This document shows, piece after piece, positions 5,531 through 10,178 of a stretch of DNA of 10,178 bases (position 1 is its first letter; every line of letters begins with the position of its first letter). The stretch is from contig DAONEV010000141.1 of assembly GCA_035403265.1 (NCBI GenBank), positions 1 to 10,178 on the forward strand, read 5' to 3'. Origin of the DNA: JAAYVZ01 sp035403265. Its GTDB lineage: Bacteria > Acidobacteriota > Thermoanaerobaculia > Thermoanaerobaculales > Thermoanaerobaculaceae. Below the pieces are notes generated by a model. The model did no database searches, was not told the DNA's origin, and saw only the letters and a list, made by a program, of their open reading frames with translations. The position numbers and the translations under genes are program-made.

Positions 5531-6605
5531 GCCTCCGCTCTTCGCCGTCGTCATGGCTGGCGGCTCCGGCACGCGCTTCTGGCCGCTTTCCCGCCGAGGG
5601 CGGCCGAAGCAGCTCCTGCCGTTCGCCGGAGGACGGTCGCTCCTGCTTGCCACGATCGAGCGCCTGCTGCCGCTGGTGCCGGCCGAGCGCCTGCTCGTCG
5701 TGACCGGCGCGACCATCGCCGACGCTGTGGCTCGAGACGTACCCGTGTTGCCGGTTGAGAACCTGCTGGCAGAGCCGGAAGGACGCGACACGGCCGCCTG
5801 CATCGGGTGGGTGGCGTGGCGCCTGGCCGTGTCCCACCCGGACGCGGTCATGCTCGTCGTGCCTGCGGACCACGTGGTGCCGGACGGGGCGGCCTGGCGG
5901 GACGCCCTCGTCGCCGCCGCCGAGCTGGCGGTCAGACGCCCGTGCCTGGTCACGATCGGCCTGAAGCCCACTGGTCCCGAGCCCGGGTTCGGCTATCTCG
6001 AGCTTGGCGAGCCCGCCGAGCATGTGGGGGAGCTCGATGCCTGCCGGGTTCGACGCTTCATCGAGAAGCCCGGTATCGAACGGGCCCGCGAGCTGCTGCT
6101 CACGGGCCGGTTCCGCTGGAACTCCGGAATGTTCGCCTGGCGCGTCGCGACCATTGTCGCCGCCATCCGCCAAAATCTTCCCGACCTGGCCGCTGGCCTC
6201 GATCGGCTGGTCGAGGACACCGGACAGCTGGGCGAGCCTGCGGCCTTGGAGCGGCACTACCCGATGCTCCCGCGCACCTCCATTGACTTCGGCGTCATGG
6301 AGAAGGCTGACGACGTCTGGGCCATCCCGGTCGACTTCGCCTGGTCGGACGTGGGCTCATGGCCGGGGCTGGGCGAGGTGCTCCCGGTTCGTGCCGAGGG
6401 GGCCGCGCTGGGTGATGTGCTGGCTGTCGACAGCTCATCCTGCGTGCTCGTTTCGGACGGCCCGCTGGTGGCAGCCGTGGGCCTCAGGGACCTTGTCGTG
6501 GTGGCCACCCGTGACGCCGTGCTGGTCGTGCCCCGGGCCCAGGCGCAGCGGGTGAAGGAGGTCGTCGAGCTTCTTCGCCACGCCGGCCGCGAAGACCTGC
6601 TGTAA
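5514..6605 (+). CDS. manC: Mannose-1-phosphate guanylyltransferase
   Basis: It makes GDP-mannose from mannose 1-phosphate and GTP in the cytoplasm, the donor for mannosyl, rhamnosyl or fucosyl residues of surface glycans. ATG 5514 (MPLSTEPPLFAVVMAGGSG) is preferred over an in-frame codon at 5472 because a GAGG lies five bases upstream and the nucleotide-binding loop then sits at the usual N-terminal place. Visible motifs: nucleotide-binding AGGSGTRFWPLSR with PKQLLPF (15-37, K32), metal-site VPADH (116-120), the pyrophosphorylase motif RFIEKPG (181-187), WNSGMFAW (202-209) and DFAWSDVGSW (274-283). At 363 residues it is the single-domain form without the C-terminal phosphomannose isomerase of bifunctional ManC/AlgA. 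It overlaps the HAD stop by 17 bases, so translation is probably coupled. Distinguishing it from close GDP/ADP-sugar relatives rests on the FWPLSR and DFAWSDVGSW motifs. Confidence 0.92.
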   Translation: MPLSTEPPLFAVVMAGGSGTRFWPLSRRGRPKQLLPFAGGRSLLLATIERLLPLVPAERLLVVTGATIADAVARDVPVLPVENLLAEPEGRDTAACIGWVAWRLAVSHPDAVMLVVPADHVVPDGAAWRDALVAAAELAVRRPCLVTIGLKPTGPEPGFGYLELGEPAEHVGELDACRVRRFIEKPGIERARELLLTGRFRWNSGMFAWRVATIVAAIRQNLPDLAAGLDRLVEDTGQLGEPAALERHYPMLPRTSIDFGVMEKADDVWAIPVDFAWSDVGSWPGLGEVLPVRAEGAALGDVLAVDSSSCVLVSDGPLVAAVGLRDLVVVATRDAVLVVPRAQAQRVKEVVELLRHAGREDLL

Positions 6606-6671
6606 CCCTCCAACCGCCCACCCGGGTGATCGGCCAATCAGCTCGTCAGCAAGACCACTTCACCGCTGGCC

Positions 6672-6731
6672 CGCTGATCGCCTGACCGGCTGATGGCCTG
6701 ATTCGCTGATGGCTGGTCGGCTGACGTGTCG
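6672..6731. repeat. Degenerate tandem repeat, about 15-bp units
   Basis: Roughly four units with the core CGGCTGATGGCCTGA: CGCTGATCGCCTGAC, CGGCTGATGGCCTGATT, CGCTGATGGCTGGTC and GGCTGACGTGTCG. A looser relative (TGATCGGCCAATCAGC) lies at about 6627-6642. It sits between the converging 3' ends of manC and the small lipoprotein, where no other feature is visible. Confidence 0.7.
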
Positions 6732-6744
6732 GGAGGGTGGGGAG

Positions 6745-7044
6745 TCAGCAGTGATCCACGGTCCAGTAGTAGTCCTCACCCTGGGAGAGCTCGACGCTGC
6801 GGCGCTCGACGAGGGAGCTGCCCTGGAGGGCCTCGAGGATGTGCTGGCCGGTGCCGATCCCATCCAGGATCCGCTCGGCGCCGGCCTGGACCGTGAAGGC
6901 CTCCCTGCCATCCACGAAGATCCTGAGGGGGCAGGAGCTGTCGTTGAGGAGCACGAGATCGCTCTCTCCGTCGAGGAGGTCCTCGGAGCACCCGCTGCCG
7001 AGCAGCGCTGCAAGCACCAACAGACCGGCCCTTCGCCAAGGCAT
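6745..7044 (-). CDS. Small lipoprotein, PEGA-like beta domain
   Basis: 99 residues. The N-terminus MPWRRAGLLVLAALLGSGC is a lipoprotein signal: positive start, hydrophobic core and a lipobox ending at C19, so a mature chain of about 80 residues anchored to a membrane. The rest is beta-rich: LVLLNDSSCPLRIFVDGREA, then VQAGAERILDGIGTGQHIL, then VELSQGEDYYWTVDHC. The pattern of a short strand, a VDG turn, a hydrophobic strand and G-x-H-x-L resembles PEGA-like surface domains, but I cannot assign a family. C38 and C99 could form a disulfide. It is convergent to manC and divergent from the binding-protein gene, so it is not in their operon. The function is unknown. Confidence 0.75.
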   Translation of the reverse strand: MPWRRAGLLVLAALLGSGCSEDLLDGESDLVLLNDSSCPLRIFVDGREAFTVQAGAERILDGIGTGQHILEALQGSSLVERRSVELSQGEDYYWTVDHC

Positions 7045-7052
7045 GGCCCTGG

Positions 7053-7058
7053 CATCCT
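7053..7058 (-). promoter_or_regulatory. Candidate -10 box (TAGGAT) for the small lipoprotein
   Basis: On the minus strand TAGGAT lies eight bases before ATG 7044, so the transcript would be leaderless or nearly so. A weak purine stretch (AGGG) just before the ATG is the only alternative ribosome-binding signal. Confidence 0.25.
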
Positions 7059-7112
7059 AGCCCACGGCTGGCAGGCCGACAAGCGTCGCTATCGCCCCCC
7101 ATCCGCCTGTGG

Positions 7113-7118
7113 TACAAG
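7113..7118 (+). promoter_or_regulatory. Candidate -10 box (TACAAG) for the binding-protein/Wzm/Wzt run
   Basis: GGTACAAGATAGG lies 33 bases before ATG 7151 in the 106-base divergent gap. The -35 is weak. AGGAGGG at 7121-7127 looks like a Shine-Dalgarno but is 23 bases from the chosen start, too far for normal use. Confidence 0.25.
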
Positions 7119-7150
7119 ATAGGAGGGAGTGTCTCGGCACTTCCACGGCC

Positions 7151-8284
7151 ATGAGCTTCCGCCCCTACGCCGCGCTCCTGTCGATCGGCCTGGGGTGCCT
7201 CGCCTGTCGCGAGGCGCCACGGGTCGGAGTCGTGCTGCCCGAAACCGGCCCCGCTGCCATTTACGGTGCGTCGCTCAAGAGCGGCATCAGTCTGGCTTTC
7301 TCGCAACTCGGCACGGCGCATGGGAAGGTCATCGAGGTGCTCTACCGCGACTCGGGCTCCGATCCTGCCCGCGCGGCAAGTGCCTGTGAGGCGATCTACG
7401 AGCAAGGTGCGGCACTCATCATCGGGGGTGCGACCTCGGCCGAGGCCAAGGCGATGATCCCGGTGGCCGATCACTTCAACCGGGTCCTCCTCTCGCCGTC
7501 GGCCTCGGCGCCGGACCTTGCCAGGCGCTCCCGGAGCTTCCTGCGCGTCTTCCCATCCGATGAGCTGGAAGGCGGGCAGGCAGCCGAGTTTCTCGTCGCC
7601 CAGCAGCACGCCCGCTCGGTCCTCGTCCTCAGCGAGGACAACGACTACGCGCGCGGATTGTTACCAGTGTTCGTGGCCCGGCTGCAGGCGCTCGGAGCTC
7701 AGGTCCTGGGTCCGGAGAGCCTCGACGAGAAGGGCTGGGAGCAACGGGTCCGACTCGCCGTGGTCAACCAGAACCCCCAGAGCGCCTACGTGTGCGGCTA
7801 TGGTGAGACGATCGCGCGGGGCGTCCTGGTCCTGCGTTCCGCGGGCTTTCGCGGTCCCGTGTGCGCCACCTCGGCGATCCACTCCACGGCCTTGTTGCAG
7901 CGCCTGGGTCGGGAGGCCGAGGGGCTGTATTTCCCGCTGGCGACCGCCGACCTCTCCGGGGCCGGTGAGCCGGCGCGAGGGTTCGTCAAGGCCTATCGCC
8001 AGGCCTACAATCTGGAACCCGACGTTTATGCCTGCTATGGCTTCGACGCGGTCCTGGCGACGGTGACGGCACTGCGGGCGGCGCCCCCGCCGAACCCAGC
8101 CGAGATGACAACGGCGCTCCGGGGTCTCCGGGGAGTGCGCGGCGTCATGGGTCCCATCACCTTCGACCCGGCGGGTGCCGTGCGACGCACCCTGGAGATC
8201 CACTGGATCCGTGGCGGTCGCGTCGAGGTCGCGCGACCGGGCACGGCGCCAGCCGCCGCGACCCTGGCGAGGAGCGCACGATGA
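7151..8284 (+). CDS. Periplasmic binding protein, branched-chain amino acid (LivK/Peripla_BP_6) type
   Basis: 377 residues. ATG 7151 (MSFRPYAALLSIGLGCLAC) gives a short lipoprotein-like signal with candidate lipidated Cys at 16 or 19. The in-frame GTG at 7109 would add residues that spoil it. The type I periplasmic-binding fold is clear: VGVVLPETGPAAIYGASLKS (26-44), VIEVLYRDSGSDPARAASAC (60-79), GAALIIGGATSAEAKAMIPV (87-105), a VLVLSEDNDYARGLLPVF segment of the second lobe, and DVYACYGFDAVLATVTAL (291-308). Relatives bind branched-chain or other small amino acids, amides or urea. The usual LivHMGF permease genes are absent here. Instead the stop overlaps the start of a Wzm-type exporter permease by ATGA, so the two are co-translated. 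It could be a sensor or accessory receptor for the exporter, or simply carried in the same operon. The ligand cannot be told. Confidence 0.88.
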   Translation: MSFRPYAALLSIGLGCLACREAPRVGVVLPETGPAAIYGASLKSGISLAFSQLGTAHGKVIEVLYRDSGSDPARAASACEAIYEQGAALIIGGATSAEAKAMIPVADHFNRVLLSPSASAPDLARRSRSFLRVFPSDELEGGQAAEFLVAQQHARSVLVLSEDNDYARGLLPVFVARLQALGAQVLGPESLDEKGWEQRVRLAVVNQNPQSAYVCGYGETIARGVLVLRSAGFRGPVCATSAIHSTALLQRLGREAEGLYFPLATADLSGAGEPARGFVKAYRQAYNLEPDVYACYGFDAVLATVTALRAAPPPNPAEMTTALRGLRGVRGVMGPITFDPAGAVRRTLEIHWIRGGRVEVARPGTAPAAATLARSAR

Positions 8285-9102
8285 GCCAGTTCTTCGAGCC
8301 CGTGGGCGTCATGCTGACCTCGCTGTACCGCCAGCGGGGCCTCATCTGGGTGCTGGTGGGCCGCGACCTCAAGGCCCGATACCGCGGCACGTTCCTCGGC
8401 TACCTGTGGTCGCTGCTCAATCCGATGCTGTTGTTGGCGGTCTACACCGTGGTCTTCACCTGGGTGATCCCGGCCCGGGGGCAGGTGGCCGTACCGTTTC
8501 CGCTCTTCCTGTTCGCGGGGCTTCTGCCGTGGCTGTTCGCATCCGGGGCGCTGCTTGACGCGGCGATGGTGCTGCCCGACAACGGACCCCTCCTCAAGAA
8601 GGTCGTGTGCCCGCCCGAGGTCTTCCCGACGGTCACCTTGCTGTCTCACCTCTTTCACCATCTCCTGGCCTTGCCGGTGCTGCTGGTAGCGGTGGCGGCC
8701 GCCAGTCTGGCCGGGTTCATGGCGTTCCCGTGGACCATGGTCCTGCTGCCGGCTGTGCTCCTGATGTGGGTGCTGGCGGTCGGGGGCCTGGTGCTCGCCG
8801 TGGCTGCGCTATCCGTCCACTTCCGCGATCTCAAGGACCTGCTTCACAACGGGTTGAACCTACTTTTCTTCCTCACGCCCATCATCTACACCCTGGGGAT
8901 GATCCCGGTGCCGCTCCTGCGGCGCGCGATTCTCCTCAACCCGGTGACACCACTTGTCGAGCTGTATCGCGGGGTCGTCCTGCTCGGAGTGGTCCCATCC
9001 TGGCCAGTCTGGGGGGGAGGCCTCGCGGTGACCGTGGCATGCCTGGCCCTGGGCCTGGTGGTCTTCGGCCGTCTGCGTGAGACTCTGGCGGAGTCTGTAT
9101 GA
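8281..9102 (+). CDS. wzm: ABC-2 type polysaccharide export permease (Wzm-like)
   Basis: 273 residues, about six membrane segments (roughly 48-64, 73-92, 117-142, 150-177, 188-206, 246-263) after an amphipathic N-terminal helix. The family signature of O-antigen and teichoic-acid exporters is present: LVGRDLKARYRGTFLGYLWS (25-44) followed by LLNPMLLLAVYTVVF, and near the end LNPVTPLVELYRGVVL (219-234). With the following ATPase it forms the inner-membrane channel that moves a lipid-linked polysaccharide to the periplasmic face. The start overlaps the binding-protein stop (ATGA, 8281-8284) and its stop overlaps the ATPase start (ATGA, 9099-9102), so the three genes are translationally coupled. 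Length and motifs are complete. The exported glycan is not indicated. Confidence 0.93.
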   Translation: MSQFFEPVGVMLTSLYRQRGLIWVLVGRDLKARYRGTFLGYLWSLLNPMLLLAVYTVVFTWVIPARGQVAVPFPLFLFAGLLPWLFASGALLDAAMVLPDNGPLLKKVVCPPEVFPTVTLLSHLFHHLLALPVLLVAVAAASLAGFMAFPWTMVLLPAVLLMWVLAVGGLVLAVAALSVHFRDLKDLLHNGLNLLFFLTPIIYTLGMIPVPLLRRAILLNPVTPLVELYRGVVLLGVVPSWPVWGGGLAVTVACLALGLVVFGRLRETLAESV

Positions 9103-10178
9103 GCACCGTCGCGGTCGTGCGCGTGATCGACGTGAGCAAGCGCTACCCGCTGCTGTCGCGGCGCGGACGGCTGCACTCCCTCAAGGGTGCCTTGCTGCAT
9201 GGCGAGCTCTGGCGGCGGGAGCAGGAGCAGGAGGGCTTTCTGGCCCTCACCGACGTGAGCGTCGAGGTCAACCGCAGCGAGACGATGGGGATCATCGGCC
9301 CCAACGGGTCAGGCAAGTCCACCCTTCTCAAGCTCATCGCCGGCATCCTGAAGCCGACGCTGGGGACTGTTCAGGTCGACGGCCGGGTAACGGCGCTCAT
9401 CGAGCTCGGGGCAGGTTTTCATCCCGAGATCTCGGGTCGGGAGAACGCCCTGGTCAACGGCATGATGCTCGGTCTGACGCGGGCGGAGGTCCTGGCGCGA
9501 ATGCCCGGGATCATCGAGTTTGCAGGGTTGGGGCCGTTCATCGACCAGCCGGTGAAGACCTACTCCTCCGGCATGTACGTGCGCCTGGGGTTCGCGGTGG
9601 CGGTGGCCGCGGAGCCCGACGTGCTCATCGTCGACGAGATCCTTGCCGTCGGCGACGAGGTCTTCGCGCACCGCTGCCTCGAGCGCATCGCCTTCCTTCA
9701 GCGTCAGGGCACGGCGATCGTGCTCGTCACCCACGACCTCGGCCTCGTCGAGCAGCTCGCCCACCGGGCGCTCTACCTACGCGAAGGGCAGGCGGTGCAG
9801 TGTGGTCCGGCCGGCTCGGTGGTGGCGCGCTATCGCTCGGATGTGGCGAGCACGGAAGCCGAGGCCGAGCCGGCGGCAGGCAACCAGCAACGGTGGGGCA
9901 ACGGTGCAGTCACCCTCGACGCGGTGGAGATCCTGGACGCCGGTGGCCGGCCGGCGCGGCTCCTGCGGTCCGGCGAGGCCGCCACGCTGCGCCTGCGCTA
10001 CACCGTGGTCGAGCCGCAGGAGGACTTCGTCTTTGGCGTAGCGGTCAACCGCGAGGGCGGGGGACACGTGTGGGGCACCAACACCGATCTGGATGGCTGG
10101 CGCCCACGCCTTCTGGAGGGTGAGGGCGAGATCTGCCTCCACTTCCCTCGCCTCGAGCTGGCGGCCGGGCGATACCTG
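9099..10178 (+). CDS. wzt: Polysaccharide export ABC ATPase (Wzt-like), 3' end outside the window
   Basis: Open from ATG 9099 through 360 codons to the window edge without a stop. The ATPase domain (1 to about 245) has Walker A GPNGSGKST (67-75), the LIELGAGFHPEISGRENALV region typical of this subfamily (100-119), signature YSSGM (155-159), Walker B VLIVDE (175-180) and H-loop THD (211-213). After a charged, Ala/Glu-rich linker (about 248-262) a second, beta-rich domain begins: NGAVTLDAVEILDAGGRPAR, LRSGEAATLRLRYTVVE, FVFGVAVNREGGGHVWGTNT. This matches the Wzt C-terminal carbohydrate-recognition domain, which in O9a-type systems binds the capped non-reducing end of the glycan before export. 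Its presence favours a lipopolysaccharide O-antigen type system over simpler TagH-like exporters. Start and ATGA overlap with wzm support coupling. Confidence 0.93.
   Translation, partial: MSTVAVVRVIDVSKRYPLLSRRGRLHSLKGALLHGELWRREQEQEGFLALTDVSVEVNRSETMGIIGPNGSGKSTLLKLIAGILKPTLGTVQVDGRVTALIELGAGFHPEISGRENALVNGMMLGLTRAEVLARMPGIIEFAGLGPFIDQPVKTYSSGMYVRLGFAVAVAAEPDVLIVDEILAVGDEVFAHRCLERIAFLQRQGTAIVLVTHDLGLVEQLAHRALYLREGQAVQCGPAGSVVARYRSDVASTEAEAEPAAGNQQRWGNGAVTLDAVEILDAGGRPARLLRSGEAATLRLRYTVVEPQEDFVFGVAVNREGGGHVWGTNTDLDGWRPRLLEGEGEICLHFPRLELAAGRYL

Noticed and set aside
4505..5971. Long 488-codon minus-strand open frame
   Set aside because: It is antisense across the clear HAD and ManC genes, rich in Arg/Ser/Gly low-complexity sequence, and shows no recognisable motif. 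It is a high-GC shadow.
9077..10123. 348-codon plus-strand frame at the right end
   Set aside because: It is a shadow of the Wzt ATPase. All Walker, signature and H-loop motifs are in the frame starting at 9099, which runs off the window.
1..10178. CRISPR array, tRNA or rRNA genes
   Set aside because: No regularly spaced identical repeats, and no tRNA- or rRNA-like sequence was recognised on either strand.

Overview
The window is high-GC bacterial DNA. The right half carries a Wzm/Wzt-type polysaccharide ABC exporter, a GDP-mannose-forming enzyme and lipoprotein-type signal sequences, which points to a diderm (Gram-negative-type) bacterium. The lineage cannot be fixed from sequence alone. 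A deep-branching soil or sediment group such as Acidobacteriota would fit, but that is only a guess.

Left part (1-4214) is a graveyard of mobile DNA built on a broken RHS/YD-repeat gene. From left to right it holds: (i) a decayed IS110-family transposase (76-462, minus strand) that has lost its N-terminus and its centre; (ii) a nearly intact second IS110-family element, about 460-2087, whose transposase (573-1868, minus strand) is interrupted by one in-frame amber codon and whose 5' non-coding end (1869-2057) is a candidate bridge-RNA locus; (iii) an RHS gene fragment (2088 onward, plus strand) cut on its left by the IS110 element; (iv) a complete 901-bp IS5-family element (2789-3689) inserted in the RHS gene with a TA duplication, whose removal restores the RHS frame exactly; (v) the remaining RHS segment, which decays at the conserved RHS core motif near 4197-4214.

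Middle (4228-4811): an unrecognised 173-residue minus-strand protein and a short divergent promoter region.

Right part (4811-10178): a HAD-type hydrolase overlapping a mannose-1-phosphate guanylyltransferase (manC-like). Then comes a gap with short tandem repeats, a small minus-strand lipoprotein, and a tightly coupled plus-strand run: an amino-acid-type periplasmic binding protein, a Wzm-type ABC-2 permease and a Wzt-type ATPase with the start of a C-terminal carbohydrate-recognition domain (cut by the window end). The two junctions in this run are 4-base ATGA overlaps. The set fits the start of a surface polysaccharide (O-antigen-like) locus: ManC makes GDP-mannose, and Wzm/Wzt export the finished lipid-linked glycan. 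The roles of the binding protein and the HAD protein there are inference.
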